Shown: positions 41,358 through 48,600 of the stretch, piece after piece
Numbering within the stretch: position 1 is the stretch's first letter
Layout: each line of letters starts with the position of its first letter
Assembly (NCBI RefSeq): GCF_900091525.1
Contig: NZ_FMCU01000004.1
Coordinates: 372,001 to 436,000, forward strand
Direction: 5' to 3'
DNA: 64,000 bases
Origin: Micromonospora matsumotoense
Lineage (GTDB): Bacteria > Actinomycetota > Actinomycetes > Mycobacteriales > Micromonosporaceae
Program-made: the position numbers and the translations under genes
The notes under the pieces: model-generated
Told to the model about the DNA's origin: nothing
What the model saw: the letters and a program-made list of their open reading frames with translations, nothing else
Databases searched by the model: none

Positions 41358-42689
41358 ATGGACGACGAGGTGCCGGCGACCCTGCGTCACGCCGCCGAAC
41401 GGGCGGTCGACGAGGCCACCCTGCTCGACGCCCTGGCGGCGCTCAGCGCGCAGCCGAGCCCGTACGGCCGGGAACGGGCCACCGCGCACCGGGTCGCCGA
41501 CTGGGCCGCCACCCGCTGGCCCGAGCTGTCCTGGCGGGTCGACCCGGTCCCCCGCACCGCGGCCACGCCGGACAGCGCCAACCTGGTCGGCGGCTCCGAC
41601 CTCGGCGAGCGCCCCGAGTTGCTGATCTACTCACACCTGGACACCTCACTGACCGGCGCCACCGACTTCGACGCCCCGATCACCGGTCGACGCACCCCCG
41701 CCCCCGCGCTGGAGCTGTCCGGCCCGGCCCGCGAGGTGGTCAGCGGCTTCGGCCTCGGGGTGGCGCGGGCGGCAGCCGCCGCCGCCCTGGTCGGCTACGC
41801 CGCCGCGGCCGAGGCCTGCCGGGCCGCCGGCCGGCCGCACCGGCTGACCCTGCTGCTCGCCGCCACCGGCACCCACCGCGACGATCCCACCGCCGGACCG
41901 GACGACGGGGTGGCGCCCGCCCCCACCACCGGCGGGGTGCTCCACCACCTGCGCGACCGGCCACTGCCGGCCGCCGCGGTCGTGGCCAAGACCAGCCCGG
42001 GCATCCTCACCGCCGAGCCCGGGGCGATGTTCCTGCGGGTACGACTGTCCAGCGGGTTCCATCCGGCCCTGTTCCGGGACACCGCCACACCCCCGGGCGG
42101 GTTGCTCACCCACCTCGGCGTGCTCGTCGAGGCGCTGGAGGAGTTCCGGCGCGCGCACCTGGCCCGTCGGGCCGACCCGGACGCCCTGGTCGGCGCGGAA
42201 CTGGGCATCGGGGCGGTCCGGGCCGGCCAACCGGGCAAACCCGACCTGCTGCCCGGGGTGGTCGACGTCCACCTGTACCTGACCACGGTGCCCGGAGACG
42301 ATCCGGGGCAGATCACCGACGCGCTGCGGGCGACCCTGGTCCAGCGACTGCGGGGCACTCCCCTGGCCGGCTGCGGGCTGGCGGTGGCCGGCCACCCGGC
42401 CCATCCGTCCGCCGCCACCCCGGCGGACGCACCGATCTGCCGGCACGCGGGCAGAGCCTGGCTCGCCGCATACGGTCGGCCGGCCCCACCGGTGCGCGGC
42501 TGGACCGGCTCGACCGACGGGGTGGTGCTGCGTCGACGGGGGGTGCCGACGGTCCGACTGGGCCCGCCGGCGCTACCGCCCGATCCGACCGATCCCCGAC
42601 GGGAAAGGTACGCGGTGCCGGAACTGATGCGCTTCGCCCGGTTGTACGCCGACATCGCACTGCGGCACCAGCAGGCATCGACAGGCTGA
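41358..42689 (+). CDS. M20-family-like metallohydrolase
   Basis: This 443-residue protein resembles M20 (ArgE/DapE/carboxypeptidase G2) hydrolases: LLDALAALSAQPSPYGRERATAHRVADW at the N-terminus, then ELLIYSHLDTSL carrying the first metal His/Asp, DGVAPAPTTGGVL, and a late GWTGSTDGVVLRRRGVPTVRLGPP that corresponds to the family's closing block. The usual central E-E catalytic pair is not clear, so metal content or activity may differ. Likely role is hydrolysis of an amide or conjugate in the catabolic island. ATG 41358 follows GAGAGG. It runs divergent from the ferredoxin operon. Confidence 0.7.
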   Translation: MDDEVPATLRHAAERAVDEATLLDALAALSAQPSPYGRERATAHRVADWAATRWPELSWRVDPVPRTAATPDSANLVGGSDLGERPELLIYSHLDTSLTGATDFDAPITGRRTPAPALELSGPAREVVSGFGLGVARAAAAAALVGYAAAAEACRAAGRPHRLTLLLAATGTHRDDPTAGPDDGVAPAPTTGGVLHHLRDRPLPAAAVVAKTSPGILTAEPGAMFLRVRLSSGFHPALFRDTATPPGGLLTHLGVLVEALEEFRRAHLARRADPDALVGAELGIGAVRAGQPGKPDLLPGVVDVHLYLTTVPGDDPGQITDALRATLVQRLRGTPLAGCGLAVAGHPAHPSAATPADAPICRHAGRAWLAAYGRPAPPVRGWTGSTDGVVLRRRGVPTVRLGPPALPPDPTDPRRERYAVPELMRFARLYADIALRHQQASTG

Positions 42690-42704
42690 CGTGTCATATG
42701 CCAT

Positions 42705-42717
42705 GATACTGTCTCAC
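42705..42717 (+). promoter_or_regulatory. Copy of the shared island motif before the first iclR gene
   Basis: GATACTGTCTCAC agrees with the minus-strand motif GATGCTGTCTCGC upstream of the dioxygenase operon at 11 of 13 positions. It lies 22 nt before the ATG of the IclR gene at 42739, a natural place for autoregulation. Confidence 0.5.
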
Positions 42718-42738
42718 TCTGCGCACAAAGGAATCCAG

Positions 42739-43548
42739 ATGGCGGACGATGCCCCTTCGCCGGTCAAGAGCGCTGATCCCAGCTCACCGGCGATCCAGAC
42801 CGTGCAGCGCGCGGCGGTCATCCTCAACGCGTTCACGGCGGCACGTCCGCGCCTGAGCCTCAACGAACTCACCGCCAGCCTCGGCACCAGCAAGGCCACC
42901 GCGCACCGCTACACCAAGGCGCTGCGGGAGAGCAACCTGCTGCGCTACGACGAGCGGGAGGGACTTTACTCCCTCGGTCCGCAGATCCTGACCCTCTCCG
43001 CCGCCGCCCGCGCGGCGATGCCGGTGATCAGCATCGCCGGCCCGCGCATGCAGCAACTGGTCCGTGAGATCGACGAGACCGTCGTGCTCAGCGTCTGGGA
43101 CGGCGACACCGCCGTGGTGGTCCGCGCCGACGACAACACCGACCGGGTCATCCGGGTCTCCGTGCGTACCGGCTCGCGGCTGTCGCGCACCGAGTCCGCC
43201 CAGGGCCGGGTGTTCTGCGCCTTCCTCCCCGAGGCCGACGTCCCGGGGCTGGCCGGCGAGATCGCGGCCTCCGCCGAGCTGCGCCGGGAGGTCGACAAGA
43301 TCCGGCGTACCGGCATCTCGGCCAACACGCCCTCGGCCAACGGGGTCCGCAGCATCGCCGCGCCGATCTTCCGGGGCAGCACCCTGATCGCCGCCATGGC
43401 CATCGTCGGCACCACCACCTCGGTCCCCGAGGGCACCGACAGCCCGCTCGCCATCGCCCTGCAACGCGCCGCCGCCGTGGTCACCGCCGAGCTGGGCAGC
43501 GGCGGCAACGGCCACCACCCCCCGGCCGGCAGCAACGGCCACCGCTGA
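42739..43548 (+). CDS. IclR-family regulator 1 of the catabolic island
   Basis: The 269-residue protein has an IclR winged helix (IQTVQRAAVILNAFTAARPRLSLNELTASLGTSKATAHRYTKALRESNLL, cited as domain residues about 18-66) and the GAF-like effector domain (LSVWDGDTAVVVRADDN, TESAQGRVFCAFL, ANGVRSIAAPIF, AMAIVGTTTSV). ATG 42739 follows AAAGGA. It starts 49 nt after the M20 gene and carries a copy of the island motif just upstream, so it is the best candidate to regulate the dioxygenase and hydrolase operons in response to an aromatic acid or pathway product. Confidence 0.9.
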   Translation: MADDAPSPVKSADPSSPAIQTVQRAAVILNAFTAARPRLSLNELTASLGTSKATAHRYTKALRESNLLRYDEREGLYSLGPQILTLSAAARAAMPVISIAGPRMQQLVREIDETVVLSVWDGDTAVVVRADDNTDRVIRVSVRTGSRLSRTESAQGRVFCAFLPEADVPGLAGEIAASAELRREVDKIRRTGISANTPSANGVRSIAAPIFRGSTLIAAMAIVGTTTSVPEGTDSPLAIALQRAAAVVTAELGSGGNGHHPPAGSNGHR

Positions 43549-43566
43549 CGGGCGGGAGGCCCCGGT

Positions 43567-44337
43567 TCAGCCTGCGCCGAGCGCCTCGGACAACTCCCGG
43601 GCCACCAGCACGACGCTGTCCGCCGCGGCGGCCTCCACCGCGCCGGACAGCGTCGTGCTGGTGCCCAGCACGGCCAAGGCCGCCACCACCTGGGTACGCT
43701 CGAACACCGGCGCGGCCAGCACGCGTACCCCGAAATCCTCCGGGGAGTTGGCGGCGAAACCGTCCCGGCGGACCTGCTCGACCACCACCCGCAACCCCGC
43801 CGACAGCCGCAACTGGCGGGCCACCGCGGGCGCCTCGGCGGCCGACAGGTAGGCGCAGAACACCCGGCCCTGCGCCGAGCGGAGCAGATCCAACGGCGAG
43901 CCGGTGCGCACACTCAACCGCACGTCACCGCTGGTGTTGTCCATGCAGCGGACCACCGTCGGCACTTCACCGTTCCAGACGCTGAGCATCGAGGTCTGGT
44001 TGGTCAACCGGGTGAGCCGGTCCAGGTACGGCTCGGCGGCGGTGACGATGGGCAGCGCCGCACGGGCGGCGGCCTCCATCGCCAACACCTGCGGACCCAG
44101 CGTGTAGGTGGCGGTGGCCACGTCGAAGCGCAGCAGGTTGGCGGCCCGCAACGCGCGGGCGTACCGGTGCGCGGTGGCCCGGCTGATGGCCAGGTCGGCG
44201 GTCAACTCGGCCAGGGTGAGCCGGGGCCGCTCGACCGAGAACGCCTGGAGGATCGTGGCGGCCCGCTGCACGGTCTGGATCGCCGGCGCGTCACCGGCCG
44301 GCTCGTCGACTCCGCCCGTCACCGCGTCACCCCGCAC
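43567..44337 (-). CDS. IclR-family regulator 2 of the catabolic island
   Basis: The 256-residue protein is a paralogue of its convergent neighbour: AIQTVQRAATILQAFSVERPRLTLAELTADLAISRATAHRYARALRAANLL forms the helix-turn-helix (residues about 18-68) and LSVWNGEVPTVVRCMDN, RSAQGRVFCAYLS, FGVRVLAAPVF the effector domain. The two share blocks such as IQTVQRAA and TAHRY, so an old duplication is likely. The GTG at 44337 is the only start that keeps the whole domain. It may recognise the same or a related effector. Confidence 0.9.
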   Translation of the reverse strand: MRGDAVTGGVDEPAGDAPAIQTVQRAATILQAFSVERPRLTLAELTADLAISRATAHRYARALRAANLLRFDVATATYTLGPQVLAMEAAARAALPIVTAAEPYLDRLTRLTNQTSMLSVWNGEVPTVVRCMDNTSGDVRLSVRTGSPLDLLRSAQGRVFCAYLSAAEAPAVARQLRLSAGLRVVVEQVRRDGFAANSPEDFGVRVLAAPVFERTQVVAALAVLGTSTTLSGAVEAAAADSVVLVARELSEALGAG

Positions 44338-44503
44338 TCGCCGCCGTCCACCGAAAGGCGAACTTTACCGAGCACCGACCGCATCCGGCGACACGGACAC
44401 CACACCACGCCGCCGACTTCTCCCCCGCAACCGGCGTCCCGCCCGACAACGGACAGGCCCGGCACGCGGCCGGTCCCGCACGGCGACGCGCGGTGTCCCG
44501 ACA

Positions 44504-44551
44504 GATCTTGGAGGATCGCGGCCCCCGGAGGGGCCATCTGCCACCAAGATC
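44504..44551. repeat. Nested inverted repeat in the gap between iclR2 and the SnoaL gene
   Basis: Outer arms GATCTTGG and CCAAGATC enclose inner arms GGCCCC-CGGA-GGGGCC. The structure lies 20 nt beyond the SnoaL stop, so it can act as its terminator. The mix of an outer AT-containing pair and a GC core resembles dispersed intergenic palindromes of actinomycetes. The rest of the 230-bp gap shows nothing further. Confidence 0.55.
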
Positions 44552-44570
44552 GCCGCCCGGGGACGCGGGG

Positions 44571-45023
44571 TTACGCCGGGCCGCCCGCCCCCGAACCGGG
44601 GGCGGGCGGCGGTTCGGGGGCACCGGCGAGCTGACGGTGCACCTCGCCGCTGTCCCAGTAGTCGACCCGGTGGGCGATCAGCCCGTCCGGGTCGACCCGG
44701 AACCGGAACACGCCGCGGATGCGCACCGGTGCCCGGCCGGCCGACGCCAGCCGGAACGACATCCGGTAGGCCACCGCCGCCCGGTCACCGTCGACGAGCA
44801 GCTCCTCCACCTCGTAGCGCAGGTCGACGAACTCGGCCAGGAAGCCGTCGAGTCGGGCCCGGTAACGGACCCGGCCGACCACCGTCCGGCCGAGGGCGGC
44901 GGTGTGCTCGTTGACGAAGTCGGCGCTGACGCAGCCGGCGACGGCATCGGCGTCGTGGGCGTTCAACGCCGCCAGGTACCGCAGTACGGCGGCGCGGGTG
45001 GACGCTGCGGTCAGCTCCCCCAC
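44571..45023 (-). CDS. SnoaL-like polyketide-cyclase-fold protein
   Basis: The 150-residue protein reads TRAAVLRYLAALNAHDADAVAGCVSADFVNEHTAALGRTVVGR, RLDGFLAEFVDLRYEVEELLVDGDRAAVAYRMSF, VFRFRVDPDGLIAHRVDYWDSGEVHRQL (cited in part), a SnoaL/NTF2 fold with the usual Asp/His pocket residues. GTG 45023 overlaps the stop of the VOC gene, so the pair is co-translated. Members are isomerases, cyclases or hydratases of small carbonyl compounds; the function here is unknown. Confidence 0.8.
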   Translation of the reverse strand: MGELTAASTRAAVLRYLAALNAHDADAVAGCVSADFVNEHTAALGRTVVGRVRYRARLDGFLAEFVDLRYEVEELLVDGDRAAVAYRMSFRLASAGRAPVRIRGVFRFRVDPDGLIAHRVDYWDSGEVHRQLAGAPEPPPAPGSGAGGPA

Positions 45024-45460
45024 CGACGCCGCACGGTGTCGAAGACCTGCTGGTCGTGGGAGATCTCGATGACGTTGCCGTCGGGGTCCTTCAGCGCGCA
45101 GATGTAGCCGACCGGCGGCGGCATCTGGCGGGGCTCCCAGTGCAGGCAGCCCAGTTCCCGGGCCCGCGCGGCGATCTCGTCGACGTCCGCACGCTGCGGC
45201 ACCTCGATGCCGATGTGCGCGAACGGGTGCAGCAGACCGAGCTGGCCGCCCTTGTCCTTGTTGAACGAGACGAGCACCAGCACGAACGGGGTGTCGGCCT
45301 GCTTGTCGTTGGAGAGCCAGACGCTCTCCCCGTCGGCGTCGGCGAACCGCTCCACGACCACCAGCGGGGTGAGCGCGGTGTAGAAGGAGATCGCCTTGTC
45401 GAGGTCGCCGGTGGGCAACGCCACGTGCGTCCATCGGGCTTGGGTCAGACCGGTCGCCAC
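45011..45460 (-). CDS. VOC-family glyoxalase/dioxygenase-like protein
   Basis: The 149-residue protein has one VOC module: WTHVALPTGDLDKAISFYTAL (metal His), FAHIGIEVPQRADVDEIAARARELG (His) and GYICALKDPDGNVIEISHDQ (Glu). I chose GTG 45460 because GGAGGTAACA lies directly ahead; a further ATG at 45472 would start inside that ribosome site. Single-module VOC proteins include glyoxalases, isomerases and resistance proteins. It forms a two-gene unit with the SnoaL gene, divergent from the aldo/keto reductase. Confidence 0.85.
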   Translation of the reverse strand: MATGLTQARWTHVALPTGDLDKAISFYTALTPLVVVERFADADGESVWLSNDKQADTPFVLVLVSFNKDKGGQLGLLHPFAHIGIEVPQRADVDEIAARARELGCLHWEPRQMPPPVGYICALKDPDGNVIEISHDQQVFDTVRRRWGS

Positions 45461-45646
45461 TGTTACCTCCACCGTACCGAAATGTCCATCATTATCGCCT
45501 CCACCAGCCTATTCACTGTTCGGCGGCGGGGTCGATGTGCCGGGGACACAAAGCCGGCGCGCCGGGTTCGACGCGCCGGGACGGTGTCACCGACCGGCCG
45601 GCGTGCCAGCGTGGGGGCACACCGCGTACGGGAGGTCGATCGGATC

Positions 45647-46675
45647 ATGCAGTACCGCAGACTGGGCGGAACCGGGGTCGAGGTGAGCACCCTCTGCCTC
45701 GGCACCATGATGTTCGGCGCCTGGGGCAACCCCGACGAGCAGGAGTGCCATCGGATCGTCGCCGAGGCGCTCGACGCCGGGATCAACCTGGTCGACACCG
45801 CCGACGTGTACGCCCACGGCGAGTCCGAGGAGATCCTCGGCCGGGCGCTGCGGGGCAGACGTGACGACGTGGTGCTGGCCACCAAGTTCCACGAGCCGAT
45901 GGGGGACGACCGCAACCGGCGCGGCAACTCCCGCCGCTGGATTCGGCAGGCGGTGGAGGGCAGCCTGCGCCGGCTCGGCACCGACTGGATCGACCTCTAC
46001 CAGGTGCACCGGCCCGATCCGCTCACCGACGTCGACGAGACCCTCGGCGCGCTGTCCGACCTGGTCCGGGAGGGCAAGGTCCGGATGATCGGCACCTCGG
46101 CGTTCCCGGCCGAGCAGATCGTCGAGGCGCAGTGGGTGGCCGAGCGCCGGCAGCGGGAACGCTTCACCACCGAACAGCTCGGCTACTCGATCCTGACCCG
46201 GGGCGTCGAGGCCGCCGCCCTGCCCACCAGCGCCCGGCACCGGCTCGGCGTGCTGGTGTTCAGCCCGCTCAACGGCGGCTGGCTGACCGGCAAGTACCGG
46301 TCGGCGGCCGTACCGGCGGACTCCCGCGCCGGGCGCAACGGCGACCACTTCGACTTCCGCGACGCCGCCGCCCGGGACCGCAAGCTCGCCCTGGTCGACG
46401 AGCTGGCCACGCTCGCCGACGAGAGCGGCCTGACGCTGATCGAGCTGGCGCTCGGCTTCGTGCTGAGCCACCCGGCGGTCACCAGCGCCATCATCGGCCC
46501 GCGCACCCTGGCCCAACTGCGCAGCCAACTGCCCGCCGGGGAGCCGGCCGGGCTGCCGGCCGACGTGCTGGACCGGATCGACGCCCTGGTCCGGCCGGGC
46601 CACGACGTCAACCCGGCCGACGCCGGCTACCAGGTGCCGGCGCTGACCGACCCGAGCCTGCGCCGCCGTCCCTGA
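45647..46675 (+). CDS. Aldo/keto reductase
   Basis: The 342-residue protein has the AKR signature: LGGTGVEVSTLCLGTMMFGAWG, NLVDTADVYAHGESEEILGRAL with catalytic Asp and Tyr, DDVVLATKFHEPM with catalytic Lys, DWIDLYQVHRPDP with the His, and a late VTSAIIGPRTLAQL for NADPH phosphate binding. It reduces an aldehyde or ketone with NADPH. ATG 45647 follows GGGAGG. It is divergent from VOC-SnoaL across a 186-bp gap; all three could act on one carbonyl metabolite. Confidence 0.92.
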   Translation: MQYRRLGGTGVEVSTLCLGTMMFGAWGNPDEQECHRIVAEALDAGINLVDTADVYAHGESEEILGRALRGRRDDVVLATKFHEPMGDDRNRRGNSRRWIRQAVEGSLRRLGTDWIDLYQVHRPDPLTDVDETLGALSDLVREGKVRMIGTSAFPAEQIVEAQWVAERRQRERFTTEQLGYSILTRGVEAAALPTSARHRLGVLVFSPLNGGWLTGKYRSAAVPADSRAGRNGDHFDFRDAAARDRKLALVDELATLADESGLTLIELALGFVLSHPAVTSAIIGPRTLAQLRSQLPAGEPAGLPADVLDRIDALVRPGHDVNPADAGYQVPALTDPSLRRRP

Positions 46676-47006
46676 CGTCGTCAGCGGCGGTCACCCCGAC
46701 GCACGCCGGGACCACCCCGACGCACGCCGGGAACCGTGCCACAAGGTCACGCTCGAACATGGTTGTAGTGGCTTCGCTACGCCCGGAGGCCACTACAACC
46801 AGGAAATAGCACGATCTTGCTTGGCCGGCGACGGCGCCGCAGAGCGGGCAGCGGTCGTCGAAGGCGGGGCGTGGGTCGTCGCGGGTAGCGGAGGCCGGGC
46901 GTGGGTCGCGGGTAGCGGGGGCCGGGTGCGGGTTGCGGAGGGCGTGGCGGGCCTGGAGAGTCAGGCGGTTGCGGATTTGGGCCAGGGACAGGAACGGGGC
47001 GGTCAT
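46608..47006 (-). CDS. Possible small protein downstream of the XRE regulator
   Basis: ATG 47006 lies 2 nt after the regulator's stop. The product begins MTAPFLSLAQIRNRLTLQAR and includes ATRDPRPASATRDDPRPAF and DDRCPLCGAV. The first 65 or so residues look like a genuine basic protein with one CxxC; the frame then crosses the palindrome at 46760-46801 and overlaps the AKR end by 68 nt before stopping, which looks like read-through of inserted non-coding DNA. No family recognised. The original C-terminus was probably shorter. Confidence 0.35.
   Translation of the reverse strand: MTAPFLSLAQIRNRLTLQARHALRNPHPAPATRDPRPASATRDDPRPAFDDRCPLCGAVAGQARSCYFLVVVASGRSEATTTMFERDLVARFPACVGVVPACVGVTAADDVRDGGAGSGRSAPAPGSRRRPG
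46693..46732 (+). repeat. Two-copy tandem repeat after the aldo/keto reductase gene
   Basis: ACCCCGACGCACGCCGGGA occurs twice (46693-46711, 46714-46732), period 21 nt. It lies 17 nt after the AKR stop, just before a long hairpin. Confidence 0.8.
46760..46801. terminator. Long palindromic element / terminator between AKR and the XRE unit
   Basis: Perfect 13-nt arms (TGGTTGTAGTGGC and complement) flank a 16-nt loop. Together with the tandem repeat it looks like a dispersed intergenic palindrome as well as a terminator between convergent units. The arms are less GC-rich than the surroundings. Confidence 0.6.
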
Positions 47007-47008
47007 GC

Positions 47009-48247
47009 TCAGGCCACCTCGAGGGCGGCGGCTAGCTGGATGATCGCGGCGGGGGCGTGCGGGTCGTGGACGAGTCGGGCGATCACCGCGCGGGCGGTGG
47101 GCCGGTGGCGTACCTCGCCGGGGGCGGTGCGCTCGGCGGCGAGCAGGGCGCGGCCGGCGTTGCCCGGGTCGCCGGTGTGCAGGTAGGCGCGGGCGGCGTC
47201 GAGCAGGTGGGCGGCGCGGTGCTCGGCGGGTAGCCACCGCCAGGCGTCACGGGCGGTGGTCTTCTCGTGCCAGGCCACCGCCTCACCGGCATGACCGAGG
47301 TCGAGGGCGGTGGCGACCCGGGCCAGGTCCACCGCGACCGGCCCGAACGCGGTCCGGTGGTGGTCGTGGCCGTCGCCGACGAGGGCGGCCATCCCGGCGG
47401 CCTCGTCGAGCAGGTCGACCGTGGCGCGGTCGTCGCCGTCGCGGGCGGCGGCCAGCGCGGCCTGCACGACCAGGGTCCCGCACAGCGACAGCCCGGGGGC
47501 GGGCGCGCCGTCGAGGTCGGGCGGGGCGATCCGGTACGCGGCTGCCAGCGCCGTCGACCTGGCCGTGCGCGCCCGCCCCGACGCGCGTAACACCTGCGCC
47601 AGGGGCACGGTCGCGGCGGCCACCAGCACCACGTCACCGGTCGCGGTGGTCATGGCCCGGTCGGCAGCCAACCACGCCAGCTCCGTCTCACCCAGCTTGA
47701 CCAGCAACGACGCGGTGAGCCGGTACGCCTGCACCAGCACCGACCGCCCGACCGGCGCGGCGAAGTTCGCCGTCGAGGGGTTCATGGAGTCCGGATCACC
47801 GGCATGAGAGCGCTGCGCGCTGGCCAACAACTCCGGGAGCATCCCGGTCACCTGCGGATACCGGGCATGCTGAAAGGCGGTCCAGGCGAGGGTGACATCC
47901 CGCGCCAGCCGATCCGCCGGCACCGCCTGACCCCGCGCAGCCCGCCGACCCACCACGACGTCGTACCTCGACAACGCCTCCCGGACCCGCTCGACCCCCA
48001 CGACCTGACCGCCCACCTCGGCCGGCGGAACCTCACGACCGAGCAGCACGCTCGTGTCGATCCGCAACACACCGGCGATGTCCTGAAGCGTCGACACCTT
48101 GTCCAGGGTCCGGACACCCCGCTCGACCTTGTCCACCCAACTCTTCGACTTGCCCAACCGGTCGGCGAACACCTGCTGCGACAACCTGCGCCGCCCCCGC
48201 CAGTACGCCACCCGCCGACCGACCGGCAGCACCTCACTACCGTCCAC
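47009..48247 (-). CDS. XRE-family regulator with helical-repeat sensor domain (1)
   Basis: The 412-residue protein has an N-terminal XRE/HTH_3 domain (VGRRVAYWRGRRRLSQQVFADRLGKSKSWVDKVERG, residues about 9-44, then LDKVSTLQDIAGVLRI). The C-terminal 300 residues are Ala-rich helices resembling TPR units (SLLVKLGETELAWLAADRAM, AVAWHEKTTARDAWRWL, HTGDPGNAGRALLAAERTAPGE). Such proteins occur widely in Micromonospora and Streptomyces, often beside small proteins of unknown role. GTG 48247 lies inside the end of the 55-codon gene upstream, which implies coupling. Signal unknown. Confidence 0.85.
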   Translation of the reverse strand: MDGSEVLPVGRRVAYWRGRRRLSQQVFADRLGKSKSWVDKVERGVRTLDKVSTLQDIAGVLRIDTSVLLGREVPPAEVGGQVVGVERVREALSRYDVVVGRRAARGQAVPADRLARDVTLAWTAFQHARYPQVTGMLPELLASAQRSHAGDPDSMNPSTANFAAPVGRSVLVQAYRLTASLLVKLGETELAWLAADRAMTTATGDVVLVAAATVPLAQVLRASGRARTARSTALAAAYRIAPPDLDGAPAPGLSLCGTLVVQAALAAARDGDDRATVDLLDEAAGMAALVGDGHDHHRTAFGPVAVDLARVATALDLGHAGEAVAWHEKTTARDAWRWLPAEHRAAHLLDAARAYLHTGDPGNAGRALLAAERTAPGEVRHRPTARAVIARLVHDPHAPAAIIQLAAALEVA

Positions 48248-48404
48248 GACGCCACCGCCGATCCGGCACCGCCCGGGTCGTCTCCTCCACCGGTATCCGC
48301 TCCGCCTCGGCCTGCGCGAGCAGCCGCTGTCTTGCCGCGGCCCGCTCCGCCGCCTGGATCTGCTCGCCCCGGCTTACGCCCCGATCACTGTCCACGCCAC
48401 CCAT
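48237..48404 (-). CDS. Small basic/coiled-coil protein before the XRE regulator
   Basis: ATG 48404, preceded by GAAGGGG, opens a 55-codon frame: MGGVDSDRGVSRGEQIQAAE, then RAAARQRLLAQAEAERIPVE and a basic end RRWRRGR. The middle is a likely amphipathic helix of Ala, Glu, Gln and Arg. Its stop overlaps the regulator's start by 11 nt, a sign of a true operon. I recognise no family; it may bind the regulator. Confidence 0.5.
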   Translation of the reverse strand: MGGVDSDRGVSRGEQIQAAERAAARQRLLAQAEAERIPVEETTRAVPDRRWRRGR

Positions 48405-48578
48405 CCGCGTCGTCCCCTTCGGAAGGGGCGCGGCGATGTGCTCGGGAGAACGTCACCACCGCGCCGGATCACGGGGGCATCGTTCGCCCCGTGCTGAGGG
48501 GGACGCGGCGACCAGGCGAAGTCGCACCGCCCGCCGCATCCCGTGCGGAAGACGCTACGTATGGTGACCATGGGGAAC

Positions 48579-48595
48579 GGGTAGGGTCTCTACCC
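48579..48595. terminator. Dyad after the second XRE gene
   Basis: GGGTAG-N5-CTACCC lies 6 nt beyond the stop of the XRE gene ending at 48601, on the transcript's 3' side. It may be a terminator, or an operator for the downstream small-protein/XRE unit, whose start lies 175 nt away. Confidence 0.5.
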
Positions 48596-48600
48596 CCGGT

